Positions 28,084 through 37,735 of a DNA stretch of 64,000 nt are shown here, piece after piece; position 1 is the first letter of the stretch; every line of letters starts with the position of its first letter. This DNA comes from Microvenator marinus (GTDB lineage Bacteria > Myxococcota_A > Bradymonadia > Bradymonadales > Bradymonadaceae), in NCBI RefSeq assembly GCF_007993755.1, contig NZ_CP042467.1:638501-702500 (forward strand), in the 5' to 3' direction. Both the position numbers and the translations under genes were made by a program. Under the pieces are notes generated by a model that was given only the letters and a program-made list of their open reading frames with translations, did no database searches and was not told where the DNA came from.

Positions 28084-28686
28084 TTGATTGCACGTCTAAC
28101 AGGACATATCACCGACGAGGCCCTGGACCATTTTGTGGTCGATGTAAATGGGGTCGGCTATCTGGTGCATTGCCCGATCGGCACAGCCCAGCGAGCCAAA
28201 CGCCTTGAAGATGGCCGCTCGACCCTCATCATTCACACCGTGGTTCGTGAGGATGCATTCTTGCTCTACGGGTTCGCCAACCAAACCGAACGCGAGATTT
28301 TCCTAAAAATCATCGCGATTTCCGGTGTCGGACCCAAGCTCGCAAGCGCCATACTTAGCGATATGGACGTCAATGAAATCCTACAAACGGTGCAGTCCGA
28401 GAATGTACAACGGCTGACCAAGGTCAGTGGCGTAGGAAAGAAGACCGCACAACGGCTCATCTTGGAACTCAAAGGGTCACTGCAAAATTGGGCACCCGAA
28501 GATAACGTGGCGCCAAAACCCAAGGCGGCGGCCTCCCGGCTCGAGGACGACCTCAAGTCGGCTTTGTTGAATTTGGGCTATAAGCCTCTTTTGGTCGATG
28601 ATGTGGTCGACAAACTCAGTCCAATACCTGAAGATATGAACAGTATTGAGCCGTTGATTCGACAAGCTCTGAAGCTCCTTCAATAA
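28084..28686 (+). CDS. ruvA: RuvA, Holliday junction DNA-binding subunit
   Basis: 200-residue RuvA that holds the four-way junction for branch migration. The N-terminal OB fold ([20 protein letters not shown]), the HhH motifs in [13 protein letters not shown] and [18 protein letters not shown], and a C-terminal domain that contacts RuvB are all in place. The start is a TTG at 28084, three bases after ruvC; the residues that follow match the normal RuvA N-terminus, so the unusual start codon is credible. Confidence 0.96.
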   Translation: MIARLTGHITDEALDHFVVDVNGVGYLVHCPIGTAQRAKRLEDGRSTLIIHTVVREDAFLLYGFANQTEREIFLKIIAISGVGPKLASAILSDMDVNEILQTVQSENVQRLTKVSGVGKKTAQRLILELKGSLQNWAPEDNVAPKPKAAASRLEDDLKSALLNLGYKPLLVDDVVDKLSPIPEDMNSIEPLIRQALKLLQ

Positions 28687-28687
28687 G

Positions 28688-29710
28688 ATGTCCAGAAACT
28701 CAAACATTGAACACACTCAACTCGGCGGGGCCGAGGAGGAATTTGAACAGAGCCTGAGGCCGCTAGGTCTCGATGAGTTCGTGGGCCAGGTTTCGATCCG
28801 TGAAAACCTGAACGTCATGGTGCAGGCGGCAAAGATTCGGGGCCAAGCTCTCGACCACATCTTGTTCTCTGGACCTCCGGGGCTAGGAAAGACCACGCTA
28901 GGTCATATTATCTCGCGTGAACTTGGCGTCACGATGCACCTGACCAGTGGCCCGTCGCTCGAACGCAAGGGCGACCTCGCCGGCATTCTCAGCAGTCTTG
29001 AAGAAGGTGACGTGCTCTTTATCGACGAATGCCATCGACTCAACACGGTGGTGGAAGAAAACCTCTACCCTGCGATGGAGGATTTCTACTTTGACATTGT
29101 CATTGGTGAAGGTGCGGCGGCGCGTTCGATGAAGCTCAATCTGCCGAGGTTCACCCTCGTTGGCGCCACTACGCGCGCAGGACTGGTCTCAGCACCTCTT
29201 CGAGACCGTTTTGGCCTCGTCACTCGACTCGACTACTACACTCATGAAGACCTGACGCGAATCGTCAGTCGTTCCGCAGCCATCTTGAACATGAATCTCA
29301 CCATTGAGGGGGCATCCGAGATCGCGCGACGCTCAAGGGGTACGCCGAGGATAGCGAACCGCCTGCTTCGACGGGTTGGAGATTATGCGCTCGTTCATCA
29401 GTCGAAGACTATTGACCAAGAATTAGCCGCCTACGCACTCTCGAAACTCGCCGTGGATTCACTCGGGTTTGATTATCTCGACAGACTTTATCTGGATGCG
29501 CTGGTCTCCAAATTCGACGGTGGTCCTGCAGGACTCGACACTCTAGCCGCCGCGATCGGAGAGGAAAAAGACACCATCGAAGAAGTGGTGGAACCGTTCC
29601 TTTTGCAGTTGGGATTCATCCAACGTACTCCACGTGGCCGTGTGGCGACTCGGCAGGCGTTCGAGCACTTAGGCATAGCCCTACCCTCCAAACAGGGCTC
29701 TTTGGTTTAG
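28688..29710 (+). CDS. ruvB: RuvB, branch-migration motor ATPase
   Basis: AAA+ helicase of 340 residues driving Holliday junction branch migration. Contains [12 protein letters not shown], Walker [15 protein letters not shown], Walker [10 protein letters not shown], the sensor [18 protein letters not shown] and the C-terminal winged helix ending in [12 protein letters not shown]. One base separates it from ruvA. The three ruv genes are together, an arrangement found in many bacteria. Confidence 0.98.
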   Translation: MSRNSNIEHTQLGGAEEEFEQSLRPLGLDEFVGQVSIRENLNVMVQAAKIRGQALDHILFSGPPGLGKTTLGHIISRELGVTMHLTSGPSLERKGDLAGILSSLEEGDVLFIDECHRLNTVVEENLYPAMEDFYFDIVIGEGAAARSMKLNLPRFTLVGATTRAGLVSAPLRDRFGLVTRLDYYTHEDLTRIVSRSAAILNMNLTIEGASEIARRSRGTPRIANRLLRRVGDYALVHQSKTIDQELAAYALSKLAVDSLGFDYLDRLYLDALVSKFDGGPAGLDTLAAAIGEEKDTIEEVVEPFLLQLGFIQRTPRGRVATRQAFEHLGIALPSKQGSLV

Positions 29711-29718
29711 GACAAGAT

Positions 29719-30267
29719 TTGACTACCCCTGAGCGACATTTCCAAGACTTCCTTGAGGCCCTTGGGCTGAGCGCCGAGAAAGACCCTGAACTGGCCGAAA
29801 CTCCTCGACGTGTCTCTGAACTCCTCGCCGACCTCACAGCATCGGCCAAACTTGACCCTCCTCAACTCTCGACCTTTCCGGCTCAAAACCACGAGACGGT
29901 AATCGTGGAGCACATCGAGTTTCGCAGCATGTGTGTTCACCACATGCTGCCATTTTTCGGCACGATTGATATCGCCTACATCCCTGACGCTCGACTCGCC
30001 GGATTCGGCGGCTTTTTGCGCGCCGTAGAATACGTAAGCCGTAAGCCTCAGGTGCAGGAGAGATTGGTCCAAGAGCTCGCCGATATCTTGCAAGACGCAC
30101 TCTCCCCCAAAGGCCTGCTGATTCGCTGTCAAGCGCGTCAGATGTGCGTAGAAATGAGGCGAGACACCATCGCCAAGTTTACGTCATTTGCATCCACCGG
30201 AGAGCTGAGCGGTGGCCCGGAACGCGAAAGCGTCCTTAATCAGCTAGCTCAAAGGTCTTCCACGTGA
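29719..30267 (+). CDS. folE: GTP cyclohydrolase I
   Basis: First step of tetrahydrofolate synthesis, converting GTP to dihydroneopterin triphosphate. The 182 residues include the zinc and active-site blocks SMCVHHMLPFFG and ARQMCVEMRRD, plus QVQERLVQELADILQDAL. The start is TTG 29719 with AGGA upstream. The stop overlaps the GTG start of the reductase by four bases (GTGA). Position directly behind ruvB suggests the same transcript. Confidence 0.95.
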   Translation: MTTPERHFQDFLEALGLSAEKDPELAETPRRVSELLADLTASAKLDPPQLSTFPAQNHETVIVEHIEFRSMCVHHMLPFFGTIDIAYIPDARLAGFGGFLRAVEYVSRKPQVQERLVQELADILQDALSPKGLLIRCQARQMCVEMRRDTIAKFTSFASTGELSGGPERESVLNQLAQRSST

Positions 30268-31178
30268 AGGTTGGGGTTATTGGTGGCGGCCCTGCCGCCG
30301 TTTCGGCGATACTCTGGTTAGAAAAGTTTGGGGTGGAAGTTTTTTGGCTAAACGAGACCAAACTTGTGGGCGGAATGGTCCGGAAGACATTCAACCAAGT
30401 TCTAGACTTACCCATCCAACCCCATGAAGACCCGCGCAAAATTACTAGCGAGCTTGAAGTGCTTTCGAGAAAACTCAGCACACGCATGAACGTCGGTTGT
30501 TTAGAGGAGATCTGCAGCTCAGACGGACCTGTGACCCTGCAATACACCCAGGACGGCACAACATCAGCTCAAGAGGTTGCTGGGGTCATAATCGCCACCG
30601 GGACCTCAAAGAGGTTGCTCGATGTGCCGGGCGAAGCAGAACTCCTCGATTCACGAGTCTTTCAAAGTGCCAGCGCCCACAAGGATTCCTACAGCGGAAG
30701 GAAGGTCGCGGTGATAGGCGCTGGCGACGCAGCGTTCGAAGGGGCATGTCTCTTGGCCGAGGGAGGCGCTAGAGTCATTGTCTTCGTTAGAGCCGATATC
30801 AGCGCGCGAGGCGAGTTTGTTAAGCGGGCAGCGGAGCTCGGCGTCGAGGTTCGAAATGGGACTCAGGTCAGCGGCTTCAAAGAGAACTCAACTCTTGAAA
30901 TCCAGGTGGAATCAACACAGGGCGCGCAAACGGTAGAGGTTGATGCGGCATTTGTCCGAATTGGAGTCTCACCAAACCTTCCCATATTTACGGGTCAATC
31001 TCCAAAGGTGGATAGAGAGGGTTATCTCTGGGTGGACGCCAACATGAACACAAGTGTTCCCGGCATCTGGGCTGCCGGGGACGTTAGATCCACCATATTG
31101 AGAAGTATTTCTACGGCGCTTGGAGACGGCGCTCTTGCGGCAGCGTCGGCCTACGCGTCCATGACGTCGAGAACCTGA
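30264..31178 (+). CDS. Thioredoxin-reductase-like flavoprotein without CxxC
   Basis: 304-residue FAD/NAD(P)-dependent oxidoreductase. FAD-binding GVIGGGPAAVSAI at the N-terminus, NAD(P)-binding VAVIGAGDAAFEGACLL in the middle and GIWAAGDVRSTILRSISTALGDG at the end match the low-molecular-weight thioredoxin reductase fold. The redox-active CxxC expected before the second Rossmann domain is absent, so it is not a thioredoxin reductase; it may act like ferredoxin/flavodoxin-NADP reductases or YpdA-type disulfide reductases. GTG start, coupled to folE by overlap. Its 3' end overlaps the convergent TPR gene by 28 bases. Confidence 0.82.
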   Translation: MKVGVIGGGPAAVSAILWLEKFGVEVFWLNETKLVGGMVRKTFNQVLDLPIQPHEDPRKITSELEVLSRKLSTRMNVGCLEEICSSDGPVTLQYTQDGTTSAQEVAGVIIATGTSKRLLDVPGEAELLDSRVFQSASAHKDSYSGRKVAVIGAGDAAFEGACLLAEGGARVIVFVRADISARGEFVKRAAELGVEVRNGTQVSGFKENSTLEIQVESTQGAQTVEVDAAFVRIGVSPNLPIFTGQSPKVDREGYLWVDANMNTSVPGIWAAGDVRSTILRSISTALGDGALAAASAYASMTSRT

Positions 31179-32173
31179 CGCACGATTGGCTTGGCTTCCT
31201 TGGAGGCTCCGATACGCTCATACCAATTCTCTCGAAGCACGGTAGGCCCTTGGGCCAAGACTTCGTCGAGTAGATTCTCAGTGCACTTCAAAAGATGCGC
31301 CTGCACCAGAGGATGCTCATAGCAACGAGCTAAGAACTCCCGCGCACCGATTGAGCGATTCCAAAGCTCGCCACAAGCCTCCTCAAACTCAACCGCATAG
31401 TTTTCGGACGCGAGGTACCCAGGCATCGAGGTCTCAGGTGAGTCCGGGCGACGAGTCAATCGATGCACAATATGCCGATTGCCCACGAAAGCCGCCAGAA
31501 ACGCCAAGGCCGCATCTTCTCTTCGCCCCAGGTCAAAATACGCCAGGCCAAGGTTGTAAGAGACCGCAGGTTCCATAGGCACGAGCTCGTAGAACGAAGC
31601 CGCCTTCTGGATGTCGCCGCTAAAATGAGCGACCTCACCGGCGAGGTATCGGCATCCCGCGTATTCAGCAGGATTCATATCCGCAAGTGACTCGAAGAGC
31701 GCAAGCGCTTCCTCGTTTTCACCCAAACGGTAGTGCGCAAGCGCCTGCCCTTCCATCGCCCTCAGGAATGGTCGGTGACGAGTATCAAACCAGTCAGCAT
31801 CGTCAGCGGGGAATGCGGTCACCACGGCCATACGGTAGTGATCTCGCGCAGCCGCAAAATCTCCAGTCTCCCACGCCACGAGGCCAAGATGATTGTGCAA
31901 TTCTGAATCATCAGGGAAGTCCGCTATCGCAGCCTCAAGGATCTCGCGTGCCTCGTCCAAGCGCTCTTGTGCAATCGCTTCAAGTGCGCGCTGAAAATGC
32001 TTCTCCCGACGCTGGGGATCTGGGCGAGAATTCAAGAGTCGCTCGCTTTCTACATGCAGGGATTCGAGTAGCGCTCGGATCTGGGGTTGAGACTCATCTC
32101 GGATCTGATCGAGGGTCTCCATACCTTCCAGTAAACGCGCAACATCCGTCATCAATTCCAGCAATACTCGCAT
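31151..32173 (-). CDS. TPR-repeat protein
   Basis: 340-residue cytoplasmic protein with tetratricopeptide repeats, e.g. LDEAREILEAAIADFPDDSE followed by NHLGLVAWETGDFAAARDHY and AVSYNLGLAYFDLGRREDAA. No signal peptide or enzymatic domain. ATG 32173 is taken because GGAGGAG precedes it by five bases. The C-terminal 28 bases overlap the end of the convergent flavoprotein gene, so neither gene has its own terminator here. Function unknown; TPR proteins of this kind are protein-interaction adaptors. Confidence 0.83.
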   Translation of the reverse strand: MRVLLELMTDVARLLEGMETLDQIRDESQPQIRALLESLHVESERLLNSRPDPQRREKHFQRALEAIAQERLDEAREILEAAIADFPDDSELHNHLGLVAWETGDFAAARDHYRMAVVTAFPADDADWFDTRHRPFLRAMEGQALAHYRLGENEEALALFESLADMNPAEYAGCRYLAGEVAHFSGDIQKAASFYELVPMEPAVSYNLGLAYFDLGRREDAALAFLAAFVGNRHIVHRLTRRPDSPETSMPGYLASENYAVEFEEACGELWNRSIGAREFLARCYEHPLVQAHLLKCTENLLDEVLAQGPTVLRENWYERIGASKEAKPIVRQVLDVMDA

Positions 32174-32358
32174 CAAATCTCCTCCGCGGGTTAAGGACAG
32201 AGTGCGAGCGGATCGAATTCAGGTCAAAAAATTTCAACCAATTTCTCAGGAAAAAGCTAATCCATCACATTAAACATAGGCATTTGGCACCGCATTCGTT
32301 GAGTTAGACTCGCTTTGGTGGTATGCCCTCGGTCCCAAAAATTGGCGCTAGGTGATGC

Positions 32359-34983
32359 ATGAATTCCGACCAAATTAGACAAGCATATCTCGACTATTTC
32401 AAGAAACGTGAACACGAAGTTATCGAGAGTTCACCCGTTGTCCCTCAGGGCGATCCCACCCTGCTCTTCACAAACGCAGGAATGAACCAATTCAAGGATC
32501 TCCTGCTAGGAAATGAAGTGCGCGACTACAAGCGCGCAGCGAGCGTCCAGAAATGTATCCGTGCCGGCGGCAAGCATAACGACCTGGATGAGGTCGGAAA
32601 GGACGGACGCCACCTGACCTTCTTCGAGATGCTCGGAAACTGGTCTTTTGGCGACTACTACAAGAAGGCGTCGATCGAATGGGCGTGGGACTTTTGCTTG
32701 AACGTTCTCGAGCTCGATCCGGCGCGACTCTACGTCACCGTCCACAACGACGATGATGAATCCCTCGCTATCTGGAGAGACGAGATCAAGGTCGATCCAA
32801 CTCACATTCTGAAGCTTGGAGACAAAGACAATTTCTGGGCGATGGGCCCCACAGGCCCATGCGGACCATGCACGGAAATCCACATCGATCTTCAGCCGGA
32901 AAAAGGCCCCTTCGAATTCCTCGATGGCTACGACCCGGACCGCATTGTCGAGATTTGGAATCTGGTTTTTATGGAGTCCAATCGACTTGAAGACGAGTCG
33001 CTTGAGCCACTTCCGATGAAGAGCGTGGATACGGGCATGGGCCTAGACCGCGTGGCTATGGTGAAAGCCAACACCAACAACGTCTTCCACACCGATCTCT
33101 TCAAGCCCCTGATGGCCAAAGCAGCCGAGCTGCTTGGGACTCCAGTCATCGATTGGCAAGAATTCTTCGTGTCAGAAAAGTTCACGAACTTCTCGGTCAT
33201 TGCAGACCATATTCGAACCGTGACCTTTGCTCTCTGCGACGGCGCAAAGTTCTCGAACGATGGCCGAGGCTATGTGCTTCGACGTATCCTTAGACGCGCT
33301 GTGCGCTACGGCCGTGAGCTCGGCTTTGAAGGCCCGTTCCTGCATCAAATTGCAGCTGTGGTCGTGGAGAACTACGGCCACGTCTACCCAGAGCTCAAGA
33401 CCGGTGGGTCTCGTGCCTCCGAAATGATTCGGCTCGAAGAGGAGCGCTTCTTCCGCAACATCGACCGCGGCATCGAGCTCTTCGAGCAAGCTGCTGCCGA
33501 ATCCAAAGATGTGATTTCGGGAGCGCGGGTCTTCGAACTCCATGCGACCTATGGCTTCCCTCCTGACTTGACCGAGATCATGGCCGAAGAAAAAGGCCTA
33601 GGCATCGACAAGACCGAGTACGAGGCTCTCTGGGTCCAACACCAGAATGCGTCTCGTGGCAAAGACCTTTACGCTGACGCGGCAGGCGTCGGTGACTGGA
33701 TTACTGTCCACGAAGGCCCAAGCAGCACGTTTGTCGGATACACGGACCTCGAGGCGAAGACGCGTGTCATGAAGTTCAGGCGCATCGATGAAGAGCGCTT
33801 CGAATTGGTCCTGGAAAAGACTCCGTTCTACGCGGAGTCCGGCGGCCAGGTCGGGGACAAAGGAGAAATCCAGGTAGGAAATCTGCATTTTTCCGTATCC
33901 GACACTCAGAAAGCCCCAATCGGAATCCTGCATTCAGCCACGCTCGAAGATGGCGTTTTCACTGTGGACTCGCTCAAAGGCGAGGTCCTGGCGAAAGTAA
34001 ACGCACATGAACGTTCCCTGATCATGGCCAACCACACCGCCACTCACCTCTTGCATGCGGCTTTGCGTGGGCTGGTCAGCGATGCGATCTTCCAAGCCGG
34101 CTCAATGGTGGCTCCAGAGAAGTTGAGGTTCGACTTCTCTCACCCGGAACCTTTGACAGCCAGCCAAGTCAAGGCTGTGGAGGATGCCGTCAACGCAGAA
34201 ATCGCAAAGGCTCTGCCGGTCACGATTTTCGAAAACGTGGACCGCGAACGGGCCATCAGCGAGATGGGAGCCATGGCCATTTTCGGCGAGAAGTACGGGG
34301 ACAATGTCCGCGTCGTCTCTATCCCCGGATCCGTTGAACTCTGCGGAGGCACGCACGTCTCCAATACGTCTGAAATTCGCCTCTTTCGTTTGGCTTCTGA
34401 GTCTGGTGTTGCAGCAGGTATACGCCGTATCGAGGCCGTCACATCTCAAGGCGCGCTTTTGGCGGTCGCCGACGACAGAAACAAAATCAAGTCTGTGGCA
34501 AACGTCCTCAAGGCGGATGTCCATAACCTTGTGGAACGTGCTCAAAACCTTGTGGCCGAAAAAAGCGAGCTCGAGAAACTTGTCGAGAAGCTTCAGCAAA
34601 AACTCGCCTCTCAGGAGTCTGCAGACCTTCTCAAAGACGCCGTAGAAATCGATGGCATCACGGTCATCTCAAAGGCTATTCAGGTCGAGAACAGGGACCA
34701 ACTCCTCGCGTTCGCTGATGCGTTGCGCTCGAAGCTCAAGCTAGGCATCGTGCTTTTGGGCACCGAACTCGAAGGCAAGGCTGCCTTGATTTGTCTGGTC
34801 ACCGACGAGGCGTTCAAGTCGAAAAAGGTCAAAGCTGGAGACCTGATTAACGCCGTGGCTCCATTCGTGGATGGTCGAGGAGGTGGACGCCCCACCCTCG
34901 CTCAGGCGGGCGGTAGCAAGCCCGAAGGCATTCCAACCGCCATCGCCGAGTTCGAATCCAAAGTTCGCGAGCTCTTGAGTTAG
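32359..34983 (+). CDS. alaS: Alanyl-tRNA synthetase
   Basis: Charges tRNA-Ala. The 874-residue product has the complete bacterial architecture: class II catalytic core (FTNAGMNQFKDLLLGNE, KCIRAGGKHNDLDEVG, PTGPCGPCTEIH), editing domain with NHTATHLLHAALR near residue 560 and CGGTHVSNT near 660, and a C-terminal DHHA1-type domain ending GRGGGRPTLAQAGG. Start ATG 32359 fits the family N-terminus (MNSDQIRQAYLDYF). The upstream gap (32174-32358) has no clear feature beyond possible sigma-70-like hexamers. Its stop overlaps the convergent kinase gene by four bases. Confidence 0.98.
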   Translation: MNSDQIRQAYLDYFKKREHEVIESSPVVPQGDPTLLFTNAGMNQFKDLLLGNEVRDYKRAASVQKCIRAGGKHNDLDEVGKDGRHLTFFEMLGNWSFGDYYKKASIEWAWDFCLNVLELDPARLYVTVHNDDDESLAIWRDEIKVDPTHILKLGDKDNFWAMGPTGPCGPCTEIHIDLQPEKGPFEFLDGYDPDRIVEIWNLVFMESNRLEDESLEPLPMKSVDTGMGLDRVAMVKANTNNVFHTDLFKPLMAKAAELLGTPVIDWQEFFVSEKFTNFSVIADHIRTVTFALCDGAKFSNDGRGYVLRRILRRAVRYGRELGFEGPFLHQIAAVVVENYGHVYPELKTGGSRASEMIRLEEERFFRNIDRGIELFEQAAAESKDVISGARVFELHATYGFPPDLTEIMAEEKGLGIDKTEYEALWVQHQNASRGKDLYADAAGVGDWITVHEGPSSTFVGYTDLEAKTRVMKFRRIDEERFELVLEKTPFYAESGGQVGDKGEIQVGNLHFSVSDTQKAPIGILHSATLEDGVFTVDSLKGEVLAKVNAHERSLIMANHTATHLLHAALRGLVSDAIFQAGSMVAPEKLRFDFSHPEPLTASQVKAVEDAVNAEIAKALPVTIFENVDRERAISEMGAMAIFGEKYGDNVRVVSIPGSVELCGGTHVSNTSEIRLFRLASESGVAAGIRRIEAVTSQGALLAVADDRNKIKSVANVLKADVHNLVERAQNLVAEKSELEKLVEKLQQKLASQESADLLKDAVEIDGITVISKAIQVENRDQLLAFADALRSKLKLGIVLLGTELEGKAALICLVTDEAFKSKKVKAGDLINAVAPFVDGRGGGRPTLAQAGGSKPEGIPTAIAEFESKVRELLS

Positions 34984-36233
34984 GCTAGCATCAGGTATCC
35001 GAGAAGAGAGAGGCAGACTACAGCGAGCAAAACAATGCCAATTCGCATTGCGGCCAACTCTTTTCGGAGGTCGTCTCCGGCATCCTGAGGCTCCGGAGGA
35101 AGTGGCACTGGCGTTTCTCGAAACACCGGCCTCTCACCCGACTCTCGCTCACGGGTCGCCAACTCAAGAGTTGTTTCAGCAAGCCCCTCCTCCTCTGAGG
35201 TGAGTTCGCCCATCTTCTCAAGTTCCTCGATGGATTGGCCCTCGAGCAATGTATTCGCCACAGCCTGCCGCTCGTCTCGGAACATGGCGGCTACGTAGGT
35301 TCCAAGACCTTTCCGGATATCTTGCTGCTCCGAAACCATATCGAGAAACTTATTGAGGTCATCGCGCATATCGCCCGCAGTTTTGTATCTTTGGAGCGGA
35401 TCGCGATCGAGGGCCTTCATAATCACATTTTCCAAAAAGGGCGTGATCTCAGGCCGAAGAGTCCGTGGCAGCGGAATCTCTTCTTCGGTAATCGCCTTCA
35501 AGACTTCCGGCTGGGATGACCTTCTAAAGAGGCGATATCCCGTCGCGAGCTCGTAAAGGATGATTCCCATGCTGAAAATATCAGAGGCTGGACGGGCGGG
35601 TTGCCCCATCGCCTGCTCGGGACTCATATAGGCGAACTTACCGCCAGTCAGACTATCCCCTTCTTCATCGAACCCCAGAATATTAGCGATGCCAAAGTCA
35701 AAAAGCATGGTCACGCCATGATAGGTAACCATCAAGTTTTGAGGGCTGATATCGCGGTGAACCACACAGAAATGGCGGTTATCCAGGTCGCGAAAATGAT
35801 GGACGTAATGAAGTCCAGCGCAGGCATCTGCGACGATTTGAGCGATCTGTTTGAGTGTGGGAGGACTCTTTCGCTGGTAGCCGCGCTGCGCGATATCCGC
35901 AACAGTCTGGCCAGAGATAAAGTCCATCATCATGCAATGCTCACCCTCTACCAACCGTGCGTCATGAACATTGATGACGTGGGGATGATGGAAGCGCGAC
36001 GAGATGAATGCTTCGCGATAGAACATGCGCACAAAACGCTCGTCGTCTTTGCGATTCCCCGGCATTGCCTTGATCACAACTGGCCTGGTGTAGCCCTCGG
36101 GCCCGTGCTTCATCGCGAGAAACACCTCGGATTGCCCGCCCACAGCGAGGCGGCGAAGCAATACGTAATCTCCAAGTCGTCGGTTAATTACCATCGAGTC
36201 GGCCTGACCGACCGTGGGGGCAAGAGCATTCAT
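34980..36233 (-). CDS. Ser/Thr protein kinase with C-terminal membrane anchor
   Basis: 417-residue kinase with an N-terminal catalytic domain: loop LAVGGQSEVFLA, Lys55 in VIKAMPG, HRDISPQNLM with Asp161, DFG at 179-181, and SPEQAMGQP after it. After the kinase comes a charged linker and a single span near the C-terminus (IGIVLLAVVCLSLLGYLMLA), the same tail-anchored layout as the kinase at 25607. ATG 36233 is taken as start; an internal ATG at residue 14 is possible since MVINRRLGDYVLLRRL is where the domain begins. Convergent with alaS. Confidence 0.92.
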   Translation of the reverse strand: MNALAPTVGQADSMVINRRLGDYVLLRRLAVGGQSEVFLAMKHGPEGYTRPVVIKAMPGNRKDDERFVRMFYREAFISSRFHHPHVINVHDARLVEGEHCMMMDFISGQTVADIAQRGYQRKSPPTLKQIAQIVADACAGLHYVHHFRDLDNRHFCVVHRDISPQNLMVTYHGVTMLFDFGIANILGFDEEGDSLTGGKFAYMSPEQAMGQPARPASDIFSMGIILYELATGYRLFRRSSQPEVLKAITEEEIPLPRTLRPEITPFLENVIMKALDRDPLQRYKTAGDMRDDLNKFLDMVSEQQDIRKGLGTYVAAMFRDERQAVANTLLEGQSIEELEKMGELTSEEEGLAETTLELATRERESGERPVFRETPVPLPPEPQDAGDDLRKELAAMRIGIVLLAVVCLSLLGYLMLA

Positions 36234-36361
36234 GGAACTCGCGACATTCTAAAGAGAGTCTAAGTCCTGTCAATTTCAATATCTGCCTTCTACCAGAGAA
36301 GAAATTCCAACTAAACTATGTTATAGCCCAGCAGGACTCAGCGCGAGCCGAAGGAGACACT

Positions 36362-37735
36362 ATGAAATTTTTGAGCTACTTGGTCATCAGTTTGGCCCTC
36401 TTCTGGTCAAACACTGGCTTTGGCCAAGATATCCAGAAACGCACATTGAGAAATGGCCTAGACGTGGTGGTTATCCCCTCAAGCGTGGTCCCCGTGGCGA
36501 CGATTGAGATTACAGTCAAGAATGGCGCGTTCACTGAACCGCCCGAGTTCAACGGCCTCAGTCACCTCTACGAGCATATGTTCTTCAAGGGGAATGCGCT
36601 TATCCCTAATCAGGAAGCGTACCTTAAGCGGATCCGAGAACTCGGAATCGTCTTCAACGGCACCACCAGCACCGAACGGGTGAACTATTTCTTCACCCTG
36701 CCCTCGGACAAAGTCCTCGATGGTCTCGAATTCATGCGAGCCGCCATTACCTCACCCAGGTTTGACGAGGCGGAGTTCCAAAAGGAAAAACAGGTCGTCT
36801 TGGGCGAGGTCGATCGAAATGAGTCCAACCCTTATTATTGGCTCAGCCGGGCCATCAACGAGAAGCTCTGGTACGCCCATCCGACCCGAAAGGACCCTCT
36901 GGGTGACCGCCAGTCTATCATCGACGCGACGACCGCTCAGATGCGTCAGATGAAGGACACGTATTATGTTCCGAACAACGCCGTATTGATGATCACTGGG
37001 GATGTCCAAGCCGAACAAGCCTTCAAGATGGCTGAAGACGTCTTCTCATCTTGGACCCGTGGCCGCGACCCATTTGCGCGAAATCCTGTCCCTGCTCATC
37101 CTCCGCTCAAAAAGAGCGAAGCGGTATTGGTGGTCAAGGACGTTCAAATGCCATCCGTGTCGTTCAACTGGCACGGACCAAGTGTGGACGCCGACCCCAA
37201 AGCGACGTTCGCAGCTGATGTACTCAGCTACATCATCGCGCAACCCTCGTCGCAATTTCAAAAGAACCTCGTAGACTCGGGTATTACGCTTAACTCCTAC
37301 CTGAGCTACTACACACAGCGTTATACCGGCCCCATTTCACTTTCGGCTCAGGTGCAGCCCGATAAACTCGAAGATGCGATTCAGTTTCTCCTGCGCGAAA
37401 CCGAGAAATTCAGCTCGCCCGAGTATTACACGGACGAGCAGCTTGAGTCTGCAAAAACGCTCCTCGTTATCGATGACCTGTACGGCCGAGAGCAGATGAG
37501 CTCTTTCACTCACACGGTCTCGTTCTGGTGGGCAACAGCAGGGCTCGACTACTACCTGAACTACCTTGATGGACTGCGCTCAGTGACCCGCGACGACATC
37601 AACCGGTATGTAGCCATGTACATCCGAAATCGTCCTTGGGTTCTCGGAGTAATCGCGTCGCAAGCAGTTGTGGACGCCAAGCAAGTTAACGAAACCAAAC
37701 TCCTAAATCTGGGCGAATCCGCCATTTCCAAATGA
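36362..37735 (+). CDS. M16-family zinc peptidase, catalytic subunit, secreted
   Basis: 457-residue insulinase/processing-peptidase-type protein. A signal peptide (MKFLSYLVISLALFWSNTGF) sends it to the periplasm. The inverted zinc motif HLYEHM near residue 75 marks it as the catalytic member; the later acidic NEKLWYAHP region fits the third ligand area. AAGGAG before ATG 36362. Its stop overlaps the start of a second M16 gene (ATGA), and the partner lacks the zinc motif, so the two should form an active/inactive heterodimer like mitochondrial MPP. Periplasmic peptide or protein processing is likely; substrate unknown. Confidence 0.92.
   Translation: MKFLSYLVISLALFWSNTGFGQDIQKRTLRNGLDVVVIPSSVVPVATIEITVKNGAFTEPPEFNGLSHLYEHMFFKGNALIPNQEAYLKRIRELGIVFNGTTSTERVNYFFTLPSDKVLDGLEFMRAAITSPRFDEAEFQKEKQVVLGEVDRNESNPYYWLSRAINEKLWYAHPTRKDPLGDRQSIIDATTAQMRQMKDTYYVPNNAVLMITGDVQAEQAFKMAEDVFSSWTRGRDPFARNPVPAHPPLKKSEAVLVVKDVQMPSVSFNWHGPSVDADPKATFAADVLSYIIAQPSSQFQKNLVDSGITLNSYLSYYTQRYTGPISLSAQVQPDKLEDAIQFLLRETEKFSSPEYYTDEQLESAKTLLVIDDLYGREQMSSFTHTVSFWWATAGLDYYLNYLDGLRSVTRDDINRYVAMYIRNRPWVLGVIASQAVVDAKQVNETKLLNLGESAISK

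Noticed and set aside
32303..32318. A TTGGCAC...TTCGTTG stretch upstream of alaS resembling a sigma-54 promoter
   Set aside because: The -12 element lacks the essential GC at the correct distance from the GG, so it does not qualify; a constitutive sigma-70 promoter is more likely for alaS.
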